This document shows positions 8,438-17,039 of a stretch of DNA of 64,000 nucleotides, piece after piece. The position numbers and the translations under genes are program-made. Within the stretch, counting starts at the first letter, position 1; every line of letters begins with the position of its first letter. Location of the stretch: the NCBI RefSeq assembly GCF_000430025.1, contig NZ_KE387020.1, forward strand, positions 290,626-354,625, read 5' to 3'. This DNA comes from Flavobacterium suncheonense GH29-5 = DSM 17707 (GTDB lineage Bacteria; Bacteroidota; Bacteroidia; Flavobacteriales; Flavobacteriaceae). Below the pieces are notes generated by a model. That model was given only the letters and a program-made list of their open reading frames with translations. It was not told the DNA's origin and searched no databases.

Positions 8438-9828
8438 GATACTTCTGTATTAATTCCCAGTTTCTTTCTGATTTCTATTGAAGCCACTAAATCATTAGTC
8501 ATGACAATATTTTTCCAATCCTTCACATGATTAATTGAATGTCCGGAAATAGAATTTACTATTGTCCCTAAATCTTCTTTTTTATCCCACCATACAACAG
8601 CTTTATTGTTGGGTATACTTCTAAAATGCTGAAACTTGTATACTTCGTTTACAGTCCAGCTCGGCACCGTTTTATCTTTTTGATCGTAATTAATAAAAAT
8701 GCAAGGCTTTTCAAACATAGCAAAATCAAAAGCCATTGTTGAGCCCAGATTAACAACAACATCACTGTAAAAAACAGTGGAAACCAGTAATTTCACATCT
8801 TCGGGCAAGGCATAAACCGTAGTCCAGTTCTCTTTATCTTTAAAATTCCAAATAGGTGGCGCCTCTTTAATTAAATCAGGGAATTTCGCAATAACTGTGG
8901 CAAAACGATTTGACAAATCCACCGGACAACGGCGAAGCAAAATCTGATAATCATTTGTCAAATTTCCTTTTATTAACTCTTCTGCCAAATCACTTAAATA
9001 CTTAGGATCGTCAGGGGAAGTTAATACATCATCACCGGAATAACAAATAATCTTTTTAGCAGGATCCAGCCCATATCTTTTGTAAAATTCATCCCGTGGA
9101 ATTACATTTGACGAATCGCTGTAAAACTCAAATTGTGGCGTACCGGTTACATGAATGGCTTCCTGAGGAATTTCAGGATAATACAGTTTCATCTCCTCTT
9201 TCATATAATCCGACCACACTAAATAATTATCCGCTCTGAGTGCCATTCGGGCTTTAGGCAAATTATCCCATGAAAAAATTACCGTGGTGTTCAGAATTCC
9301 CAAATCTGAGGCTGCCGCAAAAAAAGGAGCACATTGTATCCCGCGCTGATGGGAACAAAACAGTTCATCGGGAGCTATATCTTGAAGCATTTTCTTAGCC
9401 TCAATATAAAAAACATTTTTCCTAATGGCATTTTGATAAGCCTTTTCTAACTTTAGAATTGTCGAATATTTTTTTATTCTCGGCGCTACAAACTCAATAG
9501 TTTTGTATACTATTTTTTTGGAAATAGATTTATGATTTCGGTTCCAGTTTTTAAGTATAGTAGAATTATTCGTTAACCTTGAATTATAATAGAGTCTGGA
9601 CAAACAAATTAACTCTCGCAAAAAACGCTCTTTAAAAGATTCGGTATATTTAGGAAGAGCTATAGCTGTTTTAAGTTCTGTTATTCCTTTTATTTCATCA
9701 ACGGTCTTACTATCGAACGAATGAAATAAAACCAATTCGCTTTCAGTATGTTTAAAAACCTTAGAATAAAGATAGTTTCGTACTCCAACCCCATCCGGAA
9801 ACAATAATGCTATCTTCTTTTTTTTCAT
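8434..9828 (-). CDS. Putative GT-B-fold surface carbohydrate biosynthesis protein
   Basis: 464 residues that I cannot place firmly. It opens with a GT-B-like strand (KKIALLFPDGVGVRNYL). The middle holds HQRGIQCAPFFAAASDLGI and SWDNLPKARMALRADNYLVW, and the C-terminal half has VTGTPQFEFY, ICYSGDDVL and VVNLGSTMAFDFAMFEKPCI. The last resembles the donor-binding loop of UDP-GlcNAc 2-epimerase/GT-B proteins. It directly follows neuC (four-base ATGA overlap), so it may use or build on the sialic acid made by NeuA/B/C. It could be a glycosyltransferase or a glycan-modifying enzyme of GT-B fold; I give the fold more weight than the function. Confidence 0.6.
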   Translation of the reverse strand: MKKKKIALLFPDGVGVRNYLYSKVFKHTESELVLFHSFDSKTVDEIKGITELKTAIALPKYTESFKERFLRELICLSRLYYNSRLTNNSTILKNWNRNHKSISKKIVYKTIEFVAPRIKKYSTILKLEKAYQNAIRKNVFYIEAKKMLQDIAPDELFCSHQRGIQCAPFFAAASDLGILNTTVIFSWDNLPKARMALRADNYLVWSDYMKEEMKLYYPEIPQEAIHVTGTPQFEFYSDSSNVIPRDEFYKRYGLDPAKKIICYSGDDVLTSPDDPKYLSDLAEELIKGNLTNDYQILLRRCPVDLSNRFATVIAKFPDLIKEAPPIWNFKDKENWTTVYALPEDVKLLVSTVFYSDVVVNLGSTMAFDFAMFEKPCIFINYDQKDKTVPSWTVNEVYKFQHFRSIPNNKAVVWWDKKEDLGTIVNSISGHSINHVKDWKNIVMTNDLVASIEIRKKLGINTEVS

Positions 9829-10946
9829 ATATCCCTGAATTGTTTTTGATGGTTAAGCTGCCAAATATCGTTTTTTTCCAACGATTGCAAAAACAAGGCG
9901 GCACTGTTTCCTTTTCCGAAATCGCCATCAGTGGGTTGTACCTGATGGGTATCTATTAGCTGAAGTGCCTCGGCAATACTCGCTTTATCGTAATCCACAT
10001 TAAGGATATCCGCATGTAAGGCCCGGTTTTGCTGACGGGTTCCGATGTTAATAATCGGCAAACCGTAATAAGGTGCTTCCCGTATGCCGGCACTACTGTT
10101 ACCGATTATAAACTGTGCTTTTTTGAGCAAGGTTAAGAAATATTCAAAACGCAGCGATGGGAAAACCCGGAAACGCGGATTGCCCTTTAACCGCTCATAC
10201 GCTTTTAAAATAGCCTGACTGCCCAAGTCGTTGTTCGGATAGATTACTATGTAATGGTGAGAATCCTCCAACAAAGCCGTAACAAAATCATCCGCATACT
10301 GTTGCATATATTTTGCTTCTGTGGTTACCGGATGAAACATCGCCACCGCATAACGCTCAAACGGAATTTCGTAATATTTTTTCGCCGTTTCCAAATCTGG
10401 CAAACTGTCCGAAAACATAATATCCACATCCGGTGAGCCGATGGTAAATACAGATTGCTCCAGTTCTCCCATCTGAATCAGCCGTTTCTTGGCCTGCTTG
10501 TTAGACACAAAATGCACATGACTCATCTTACTGGTAGAATGGCGAATCAGTTCGTCTATGGTACCGGACACTTCACCGCCTTCAATATGGGATACCAGGA
10601 TATTATTCAGACTGCCTACTATGGCTCCGGCCAGAGCTTCCACCCGGTCACCGTGAATCACTATCATATCCGGCTGAACATCTTTCACATAAGCAGACAA
10701 TCCCTGAATGGTTTTGGCTAAAGTCAGATCCATTGTGGTTTCATCGGTATGGTTTTCGAAAGTATGCACGTTTGAAAAACCACAGCGCTCAATTTCCAGC
10801 AACGTATAACCGTACTCCTTCTGCAAATGCATTCCGGTTACAAATACATAAACTTCAAAATCCTGATGCTTTTCAAGAATTTGAATCAACGATTTTATTT
10901 TGCCGAAATCGGCACGGGTACCGGTTAAAAAGAGTATTTTTTTCAT
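9825..10946 (-). CDS. neuC: UDP-N-acetylglucosamine 2-epimerase, hydrolysing (NeuC)
   Basis: Converts UDP-GlcNAc to ManNAc and UDP, the first committed step of sialic acid synthesis. The N-terminus KKILFLTGTRADFGKIKSL, VIHGDRVEALAGAIVG, VSHIEGGEVSGTIDE, IYPNNDLG, and IIGNSSAGIREAPYYGLP are family motifs with the catalytic Asp/Glu/His residues in the HGDR and HIEGGE segments. From memory, the IYPNNDLG to LRFEYFLTLLKKA region reads very like Campylobacter NeuC. I chose the ATG at 10946 because MKKILFLTGTRAD is the normal N-terminus; an in-frame start 18 bases upstream adds an atypical extension. It is separated from neuB by about 185 bases containing a terminator-like hairpin. Legionaminic-type hydrolysing epimerases are the main alternative. 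Confidence 0.93.
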   Translation of the reverse strand: MKKILFLTGTRADFGKIKSLIQILEKHQDFEVYVFVTGMHLQKEYGYTLLEIERCGFSNVHTFENHTDETTMDLTLAKTIQGLSAYVKDVQPDMIVIHGDRVEALAGAIVGSLNNILVSHIEGGEVSGTIDELIRHSTSKMSHVHFVSNKQAKKRLIQMGELEQSVFTIGSPDVDIMFSDSLPDLETAKKYYEIPFERYAVAMFHPVTTEAKYMQQYADDFVTALLEDSHHYIVIYPNNDLGSQAILKAYERLKGNPRFRVFPSLRFEYFLTLLKKAQFIIGNSSAGIREAPYYGLPIINIGTRQQNRALHADILNVDYDKASIAEALQLIDTHQVQPTDGDFGKGNSAALFLQSLEKNDIWQLNHQKQFRDI

Positions 10947-11046
10947 TGTACTGATGCAACGCACTTAACAGGCCGTGAAGATAATAATATGAAAATTCAA
11001 TTAAAAACTTCTCATACATTTTATTCCGTTAGCGCCCCATAAAAAC

Positions 11047-11091
11047 ACTCGAACCGACGGTCTTCTTTAAAAAAGTACCGTCAGTTCGAGT
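11047..11091 (-). terminator. Terminator- or attenuator-like hairpin between neuB and neuC
   Basis: Arms ACTCGAACCGACGGT (11047-11061) and ACCGTCAGTTCGAGT (11077-11091) pair over 15 positions with a single C-A mismatch, enclosing a 15-base loop. Read on the minus strand (the direction of the operon) the stem is followed by GTTTTTATG, a short T-run as in an intrinsic terminator. Its position inside an otherwise continuous operon suggests partial termination or attenuation between neuB and neuC, or a processing site. Confidence 0.7.
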
Positions 11092-11131
11092 GATTTTGCG
11101 CAATGGAATGGAGCAAAATTGTATCGAGAAC

Positions 11132-12172
11132 CTACTGAAAATCCGACCAATCCAGTTGTTCGTCATGAGCAATATCGCGCAAAGCCGTTTTTCCCAAAAG
11201 GCTTTCAAAATGCTCCGCTAAAATTTTACCGGTTCCCGGACGTTTTACCCAGATGTTGTCTTTGGTCAAAACCTCTCCTTTTTTGATGGATGCGATGGAA
11301 CAAACCGTGGCAAAAGCGAAATCAATCGTAACTTGCTCTTCGTCGGCTGGTTTTTTGGTTCCGCCGCGCATTAGAGCCATTTCCGCACTGTTTACGATTA
11401 ATTCCCGGCAGGCCTGCTCATCCATACTGCAAACAATATCCGGTCCGGTGCGGTTCATATGATCGGTAAAATGGCGCTCCAGAATAGAAGCACCCAAAGC
11501 CACAGCTCCTAAACAGGCATTGTTATTCAGTGTGTGGTCACTCAATCCGAAAACCTTATCCGGAAAAGCTTCGTGCATTTCCATCATTGCCCCGAAACGT
11601 ACCAAGTGAATTGGAGTTGGATATAAATTAGTAGTATGCAGCAATGCCACCGGAACCTTATGCTTATCAAAAACGGCAACTGCTTTTCGGATACTTTCAA
11701 TGGTATTCATCCCGGTACTCAAAATTACAGGCTTACCAAAAGACGCAATATGTTCCAATAGCGGATAATTATTGCACTCTCCCGAGCCGATTTTATACGC
11801 CGGAATATCAAACTTTTTCAAACGCTCGGCAGCTGCTCTTGAAAAAGGTGTCGAGATAAAAATCATCCCCTTGCTTTCCACGTAATTTTTCAGTTCCAGT
11901 TCCTCTTCTTCATTCAAAGCGCAACGTTCCATGATTTCATAAATGGAAACATCGGCGTTGCCCGGAATTACTTTTTTGGCTGCCCCGCTCATTTCATCGG
12001 CTACAATATGGGTTTGATGCTTTACCACCTCAACACCGGCTCTGTGTGCGGCATCTACCATTTCTTTGGCCACCTGCAGCGAACCTTCGTGGTTAATACC
12101 TATTTCGGCTATAACTAACGGTGGAAAATCCGGACCTATTTTTCTGCCGGCTATTTCAATATAAGGATTCAT
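11132..12172 (-). CDS. neuB: N-acetylneuraminate synthase (NeuB)
   Basis: Condenses ManNAc with phosphoenolpyruvate to give Neu5Ac. The NeuB TIM barrel shows [72 protein letters not shown] and [17 protein letters not shown]. The C-terminal part from about residue 285 ([20 protein letters not shown]) is the antifreeze-like SAF domain. These segments read, from memory, most like the Campylobacter/Neisseria sialic acid NeuB rather than legionaminic or pseudaminic synthases. I chose the ATG at 12172 giving [11 protein letters not shown]; a longer in-frame version from 12217 adds 15 residues with no family resemblance. It lies 72 bases downstream of neuA, with the heptamer array in and next to the gap. 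Confidence 0.95.
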   Translation of the reverse strand: MNPYIEIAGRKIGPDFPPLVIAEIGINHEGSLQVAKEMVDAAHRAGVEVVKHQTHIVADEMSGAAKKVIPGNADVSIYEIMERCALNEEEELELKNYVESKGMIFISTPFSRAAAERLKKFDIPAYKIGSGECNNYPLLEHIASFGKPVILSTGMNTIESIRKAVAVFDKHKVPVALLHTTNLYPTPIHLVRFGAMMEMHEAFPDKVFGLSDHTLNNNACLGAVALGASILERHFTDHMNRTGPDIVCSMDEQACRELIVNSAEMALMRGGTKKPADEEQVTIDFAFATVCSIASIKKGEVLTKDNIWVKRPGTGKILAEHFESLLGKTALRDIAHDEQLDWSDFQ

Positions 12173-12223
12173 ATTCAAGTATTTATTTGCAAAATTCAAT
12201 TTAAAAGTACATAACAACCCCTC

Positions 12224-12265
12224 TCACTTCTCACTTCTCACTTCTCACTTCTCACTTCTCACTTT
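12224..12265. repeat. Heptamer tandem array (TCACTTC)n
   Basis: Five perfect TCACTTC units (12224-12258) followed by one TCACTTT (12259-12265). The array encodes the last residues and the stop codon of neuA: the TGA at 12247-12245 is made by the repeat. Seven is not a multiple of three, so gain or loss of a unit changes the reading frame and the exact C-terminus of NeuA. The same heptamer recurs at 22198-22225, 22660-22670 and 23664-23712. Confidence 0.9.
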
Positions 12266-12916
12266 CCCCAACAAATATTCCGCATAGTCAAAATCCTCCT
12301 GCGTATCAATATCCACAAGAGCATAAGGATGATTCACAACCATCGGATAAGCATTTTCACTTAAAATAATATCAGAAAGGATTAACCTGGATTTACTGAT
12401 ATACAACAACCCGTTCTCAAAATACAACGGGTCCAGGTCCTGACTTCGCTGTCCTATTTCGTAATTAAAGGGCACAAACTTATCTGAAATTATTTTACCA
12501 AACTTCTGATGGTTGCGGGTTACGGTAAACAGACTGTCATAATTTCCCTGATTGTATTTCCGGAACGCTTCTTCCAGTAAAGTTTCAGGACGCAACGGAT
12601 TTGTGGGCTGTAAAAGGATTACGTTTTCAACTTCGTCGGTCAGGGTTTCCAGAACGTGTTTCAGAGCCGAAACGGTTGGTTCCAAATCGCCGGAAAGCTG
12701 TTCAGGACGGTCAATTACCTGGGCACCATAACTCAGGGCCACCTCTTTAATCGCGGCATCATCAGTAGAAACATAAACGGCGTCAATAAAAGTGTGTTGC
12801 TGCGCATAGCGTATGCTGTGTGCCAACAACGGCAAATCGCCAAGTAGTTTTAGGTTTTTGCCCGGCAATCGTTTGGAACCGCCCCGGGCGGGTATAATGA
12901 CGATGGTTTTATTCAT
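12245..12916 (-). CDS. neuA: CMP-N-acetylneuraminate cytidylyltransferase (NeuA)
   Basis: Activates sialic acid with CTP to CMP-Neu5Ac, the donor for sialyltransferases. The nucleotide-binding loop IIPARGGSKRLPGKNLKLLG opens the protein. VYVSTDDAAIKEVA, VIDRPEQLSGD, LLQPTNPLRPETLLEEAF and a C-terminal VDIDTQEDFDYAEYLL are the family's conserved blocks. Length (about 223 residues) is typical of the single-domain bacterial form. I chose the ATG at 12916 so that the protein starts MNKTIVIIPARGGS; an upstream in-frame start adds seven residues. The final residues RSEK and the stop come from the heptamer array. The start overlaps the upstream acetyltransferase gene by eight bases. Confidence 0.94.
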   Translation of the reverse strand: MNKTIVIIPARGGSKRLPGKNLKLLGDLPLLAHSIRYAQQHTFIDAVYVSTDDAAIKEVALSYGAQVIDRPEQLSGDLEPTVSALKHVLETLTDEVENVILLQPTNPLRPETLLEEAFRKYNQGNYDSLFTVTRNHQKFGKIISDKFVPFNYEIGQRSQDLDPLYFENGLLYISKSRLILSDIILSENAYPMVVNHPYALVDIDTQEDFDYAEYLLGKVRSEK

Positions 12917-13544
12917 AAATACTTTCTTTATCCGCAAAATCTTTAAAAAACATTGGCTTTAACTGCTCCAGTTCTTCTTCCGGTTTATCCCACCATTTCA
13001 AGGCTTCAATTTCTTGTATCACAGAATCTGAAAACCGTTTTTTAATTTCTTTTGCAGGCACACCTCCAACAATAGTGTATGGAGGAACGTCTTTAGTAAC
13101 AACACTTCCGGCGGCCAGAACAGCTCCGTTACCAATAGTTACATTACCCACTATTATTACGTTATGACCTATCCAGACATCATTTCCGATACTTACTTTT
13201 TTAATCTCTTTTAATCCCTTTAAATCGCCTTTAAACAAATTGGAATTAATATAAGTAGACAAATAACTTGTGGGGTGGTTTGTAGTATGAATGGCTACAT
13301 CGGCTCCAATCTGACAATATTTACCGATGATAATATCCCCGTGAAAAAAATTATTATACCCTAACGTGGTAGCATAACCGATTTTTATGTTACCCGAAAA
13401 ATTACAACGGTCGGGTACAGCGTTTTTACCTTCAAACTGCACATTTTGTATGCCTCTTGAAAAACCTGCAATAACCACCTTGTCCGTTTTTTCAACCGAA
13501 TTAATAAAATAAAGTATGGCTTTCTTTATAATTTTTTTAATCAT
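12909..13544 (-). CDS. XAT/CatB-type hexapeptide acetyltransferase
   Basis: 211-residue left-handed beta-helix acetyltransferase. Coils run from about residue 45; VSIGNDVWIGHNVIIVGNVT holds the active-site His context and VLAAGSVVTKDVPPYTIVGG is the last coil, followed by the ALKWWDKPEEE tryptophan motif of the CatB-like subgroup. It is immediately upstream of neuA with an eight-base overlap. In this place an O-acetyltransferase for sialic acid or for the glycan is plausible. The known NeuD/NeuO enzymes are different in layout, so I do not assign either name. Confidence 0.86.
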   Translation of the reverse strand: MIKKIIKKAILYFINSVEKTDKVVIAGFSRGIQNVQFEGKNAVPDRCNFSGNIKIGYATTLGYNNFFHGDIIIGKYCQIGADVAIHTTNHPTSYLSTYINSNLFKGDLKGLKEIKKVSIGNDVWIGHNVIIVGNVTIGNGAVLAAGSVVTKDVPPYTIVGGVPAKEIKKRFSDSVIQEIEALKWWDKPEEELEQLKPMFFKDFADKESIYE

Positions 13545-13549
13545 GTAAA

Positions 13550-14566
13550 CTAATATTCATTTGCTTCTTGTTTTGACAATCCTTTCCAACGTAAAAATAA
13601 TTTCCAGATGGGTTTTCTGAAAATTATTCTCGCAAACAATATTGTTTTTATCCAAACTGCCAATTTATTTGCAAACACTTTTTTAAGTACTGGCTGTTCT
13701 GGCTTTATTTTTTCGTTTCTTATTTTTGAAAACACCTCTTCCATCCAACTCTCTTTCACATTCCCCAGATGATAGGCATAATTTTCATCCGTAGAAAGAC
13801 GCCAAAAACCTTTTTCAATAACCGGTTGGTCTAAAAAATCCTTCATTGCGCTACCCATCTTATACTTTGAATATATTGATTTTGGTCGTTCATATACTTC
13901 AGAACGATAAGTAGCAACAAAATGCCCGGCACCGATTACGGCTTTCGGCCCATTTTCAGATGACAAGGTAAGATTTTTATCCAAATGTACCTCTTTATAA
14001 AACTGAGAGTCTCCGATACTTAAAGCAAACATTCTTAAAGCCTCCTCATTTTTAACCGCTGTAAATTTCAGTCGTTTGGAAAAAAGATTATCTAAAAGGA
14101 CATTAGCCGTCAATTGTTTCAAAACCTTAGATGAAGGAACTGGACAAACAGCTCCGGCTCTCGGAAAAGCCTCAAACACCTCGTAAGACGCTTGCTGCCA
14201 TCCGTTTAAAAACAAAACATCGGCATCGGTAATGGTAACCAACGGAAACGGATGTCCGGTCAAACCTTTTAAAATGGCGTTAAGTTTCCCTATAGCAGTG
14301 GTATGAACTACTTCATGCAATTTTCCTTCCTGTTGCAATTGATGCAGATAATCTACAACAACAGTGCAACTGCCGTTATTCACCACGGTAAAATAGGTCT
14401 TATCGTGACAGGTCTTAAAAAGGGATTCCAGACAATAGTGCAAAATCTGAAAACTGTCTTTAAAATACCCTTCCTGATTGGGGATATGCACAGGTACAAT
14501 CACCTGATGAAAAAAATCCGTCGGGGCTACTTTTTGATCTTTATTAGGATTAAAACCTATACGCAT
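13550..14566 (-). CDS. GT-A-fold glycosyltransferase (family 2-like)
   Basis: 338 residues. The N-terminal half looks like a GT-A nucleotide-binding domain: IVPVHIPNQ, then FTVVNNGSCTVVVDYLHQL, then FPLVTITDADVLFLNGWQ near residue 115, where TDAD is the DXD-type metal and nucleotide motif. GPKAVIGAGHFVATYRSEVY near 215 fits the acceptor-side region. The C-terminal 80 residues are basic and hydrophobic, possibly membrane-associated. It lies between an acetyltransferase gene (six-base gap) and a GT4 gene (two-base gap). Substrate unknown. Confidence 0.75.
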   Translation of the reverse strand: MRIGFNPNKDQKVAPTDFFHQVIVPVHIPNQEGYFKDSFQILHYCLESLFKTCHDKTYFTVVNNGSCTVVVDYLHQLQQEGKLHEVVHTTAIGKLNAILKGLTGHPFPLVTITDADVLFLNGWQQASYEVFEAFPRAGAVCPVPSSKVLKQLTANVLLDNLFSKRLKFTAVKNEEALRMFALSIGDSQFYKEVHLDKNLTLSSENGPKAVIGAGHFVATYRSEVYERPKSIYSKYKMGSAMKDFLDQPVIEKGFWRLSTDENYAYHLGNVKESWMEEVFSKIRNEKIKPEQPVLKKVFANKLAVWIKTILFARIIFRKPIWKLFLRWKGLSKQEANEY

Positions 14567-14568
14567 GA

Positions 14569-15723
14569 TTACTGTAAAATCGAATGAATCAGTTTTTGGT
14601 ATTTTAAGGCAACGGCTTCAAAACTGTATTCGTCTTTGTATCTTTTTCTTAAAAGAGCAGCGGCTGCCTGATAATCGTCCAAAGATAAAGCATTTACTTT
14701 ATTGATAGAGCTTTCAAACGTTGCTAAATTTTCAATGGCAAACCAATGCCCTTCCAAAGGAGCTAAACGTTCTTCCATGGCGCCCACTTTTGTAGAAATA
14801 ATAATTTTCCCGGCCGCCATAGCTTCCAACCCAACCAACGGACCTGATTCTTCGTATGACGGAATTACCAGCACATCAATTTGGCTGAAAAAAGCATGTA
14901 ACTCATGGTTCTGAAGCAATCCCATGTACGTACAATTGGAACTGTCCCGTATTATTGTTTGCAACTCCGCTTTTTGAGGACCGTCTCCGGCAACCACAAA
15001 AGGACAGTCGGTTTGGGCAAAAAAACGGGCTATCGGCAGTATGCCTTTTTCCGCACTCAGGCGTCCTAAATAACCAAAACGAAAAGGTTTTCTTCCGCTT
15101 AGTGGCAACGCCAGCAATTGGTCTTCGGCCAAAGCACATTGGTCGATTACGGTATAGGGCAGTGCAAGTTGCCGGTTTAAGTTTTGCGCGTTAGCTTCGG
15201 AATGGTGGATAAACAAACGGACCTTTTTTAAAAGATCAAAATCCGTTTCGGTAACGTTTCGGATGGTTCCGGTAGTACGCACCAAACAGGGAATCTTGTG
15301 CTCGTGACAGTATTGTACGGTTTCCGGTAAAAATTTAGTGGTTAACTGAACACAGAGCAACACCATATCGGCGTTTTGCAGTTCGTTTTGCAGCACATGC
15401 CATTGCAAACGGTCTAAATCGGTAAGTTTTTTTGAGAAACGGTTAATCAGGTAGGCATAGGCTTCTTTCGGTCCTTTGTTAAACCGCTTTGAAAACTTAC
15501 TCAACCCCCGAAGTACGGCGCTCCGTCTGTACAATTCTTTAGGCACCGATTTCCAGGTTGTGTTTTGCAGTCCTGCCAGCGCAAAAGAACTGCCCGTCAT
15601 GTAAGCTGTCGATACTATGGAAACCTGATATTCCTTTTCCAGCGCTTTGGCTATGATATTCACTTCTACATCCCGTCCGCCAAAATCGCCGATAGGACCG
15701 GCTATGACTATGTGTTTTTTCAT
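14569..15723 (-). CDS. Family 4 glycosyltransferase
   Basis: 384-residue GT-B enzyme. [20 protein letters not shown] is the N-terminal glycine loop, [20 protein letters not shown] near 215 begins the donor domain, and [20 protein letters not shown] around residue 290 has the acidic EX7E-type pair. All expected GT4 blocks are present, so it should be active. Its start overlaps the upstream acetyltransferase stop by four bases (ATGA). The gene looks more GC-rich than the 2.5-9.8 kb block. Confidence 0.9.
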   Translation of the reverse strand: MKKHIVIAGPIGDFGGRDVEVNIIAKALEKEYQVSIVSTAYMTGSSFALAGLQNTTWKSVPKELYRRSAVLRGLSKFSKRFNKGPKEAYAYLINRFSKKLTDLDRLQWHVLQNELQNADMVLLCVQLTTKFLPETVQYCHEHKIPCLVRTTGTIRNVTETDFDLLKKVRLFIHHSEANAQNLNRQLALPYTVIDQCALAEDQLLALPLSGRKPFRFGYLGRLSAEKGILPIARFFAQTDCPFVVAGDGPQKAELQTIIRDSSNCTYMGLLQNHELHAFFSQIDVLVIPSYEESGPLVGLEAMAAGKIIISTKVGAMEERLAPLEGHWFAIENLATFESSINKVNALSLDDYQAAAALLRKRYKDEYSFEAVALKYQKLIHSILQ

Positions 15724-16382
15724 TGGGACCCGGAATTGCGTTGGATAAAATCGTCTACATCAAAAAAATGTTTATTCACTTCTTTCAGTTTTTCCTCATC
15801 AAAATCCCACCAGGCGATTTGTTGTAGTTTCTCAATTTGCACCGGAGTGAAGCGATAACTCTTAATCTGAATCGGACAACCTACCGCAACGGCATAATCG
15901 GGTATATCTTTAGAAACCACCGCCCCGGCACCAATAACGGCACCATCACCAATGGTTACACCGTCCAGAATCGTTACGTTTGCCCCAATAAAAACATCGT
16001 TTCCTATGGTAATAGACTTCCGTTCTTCAAACAGGTTCTCTTTTGTCAAAGTACTCCCGTTTTGTTTGGCTGTACTGTAAAAATACGGGCTCGTGGATAT
16101 TCCGTTTGTAGGATGGATGCCCCAACCGCAAACTAAATTAGGCCCAATCGAACAGAACTTGCCGATGGTAGTATTAACAATTTTGGAATTGGACGAAATG
16201 TAAGTCCCTTTCCCAATCTTAGATTGAAGAATCGTATAAGGGGCATGCAGTTTGGTCAGGCTATCCCGTTCTACATTCTGCTCGACATTTTCAATCCAAT
16301 GCAAAGCAATTTTGCCTTTTAGTATCGGAGCTAACTGAGGCATAAAACGCATGGCTAATTTTGTGACTATTTGTTTTATCAT
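15720..16382 (-). CDS. XAT/CatB-type hexapeptide acetyltransferase
   Basis: 220-residue acetyltransferase with about seven beta-helix coils. [20 protein letters not shown] begins the helix, [20 protein letters not shown] and [20 protein letters not shown] are the later coils, and the tail has [12 protein letters not shown], the CatB-subgroup tryptophan motif. The usual active-site His in the NDVWIGH segment is replaced by Ala in NDVFIGANV, so the catalytic His, if any, must lie elsewhere. It is one of six such enzymes in the left locus. Probable glycan O-acetylation. Confidence 0.83.
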   Translation of the reverse strand: MIKQIVTKLAMRFMPQLAPILKGKIALHWIENVEQNVERDSLTKLHAPYTILQSKIGKGTYISSNSKIVNTTIGKFCSIGPNLVCGWGIHPTNGISTSPYFYSTAKQNGSTLTKENLFEERKSITIGNDVFIGANVTILDGVTIGDGAVIGAGAVVSKDIPDYAVAVGCPIQIKSYRFTPVQIEKLQQIAWWDFDEEKLKEVNKHFFDVDDFIQRNSGSQ

Positions 16383-16388
16383 ATCAGA

Positions 16389-17039
16389 TTATTTCCAATG
16401 TACACTTTCTTTCAACACTCGTGCCGGATGACCACCTATTAGGGAATTAGGGGTTGTAAAAACACCTCTTACCACAGAATTTGCCGCAATAACACTGCCG
16501 TCCGGAATTACTGCTCCTTTATAAATTTTAACACCACAGCCAATCCACACATGGTTTCCGATAACAATTTCATTAGCGACCGTTTTTTTTCCTTCATAAT
16601 CAATCTCGTGAAAATCTTCATCCAGAAACTGACAATCCCACGAAATAACACAGTTATCACCAATAGTAAGGCCATGCATAATGATAAAAGTCGAATTCGC
16701 ATTGATATAACCGCCCTTTCCAACTGTCATAACCGCTTTTTCCGCTATATCGAAACGGCATCCTCTTCCTATGGAATAAGGGCCGGTCAGTTGCAGTTTC
16801 CCCTTAATATTCAGATACGTTACATCCGATTTATGAACAAAGCCAATATAACTCATACCGACATCCAACCGGTCTGTGGTTACAATGTTTTCCGCACCAC
16901 GAATACTGACATTATGATGCAACACATAGTTTTTCCCATAAAACACCTTGTAAAAAAAATGCAACAACAAAGTTGTCAGAAAATTACTTTCTGCTTTTTT
17001 ACATCTTCTGTATAACGAAACGGTCGTGGATAAAAGCAT
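16389..17039 (-). CDS. Hexapeptide acyltransferase (WbbJ-like)
   Basis: 216 residues. After about 60 residues of N-terminal sequence, beta-helix coils run through YSIGRGCRFDIAEKAVMTVG, FIIMHGLTIGDNCVISWDCQ and EIVIGNHVWIGCGVKIYKGA to VIAANSVVRGVFTTPNSLIG. GNHVWIGCGVKIYKG is the standard active-site coil, with Cys in place of the usual His after Gly. It resembles WbbJ-type enzymes that O-acetylate O-antigen sugars. It is adjacent to the fcl gene with no gap. Confidence 0.82.
   Translation of the reverse strand: MLLSTTVSLYRRCKKAESNFLTTLLLHFFYKVFYGKNYVLHHNVSIRGAENIVTTDRLDVGMSYIGFVHKSDVTYLNIKGKLQLTGPYSIGRGCRFDIAEKAVMTVGKGGYINANSTFIIMHGLTIGDNCVISWDCQFLDEDFHEIDYEGKKTVANEIVIGNHVWIGCGVKIYKGAVIPDGSVIAANSVVRGVFTTPNSLIGGHPARVLKESVHWK

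Noticed and set aside
12173..12217. Longer NeuB start upstream of the chosen ATG
   Set aside because: The 15 extra residues are unlike NeuB N-termini, and a [11 protein letters not shown] start is normal.
12224..12265. CRISPR-like array
   Set aside because: Units are seven bases without spacers, so this is a microsatellite.
9825..12916. Legionaminic or pseudaminic acid synthesis instead of sialic acid
   Set aside because: The sequences recall sialic acid NeuB and NeuC more closely. The UDP-diNAcBac genes that could feed a legionaminic route are 35 kb away in another locus. Not excluded, only less likely.
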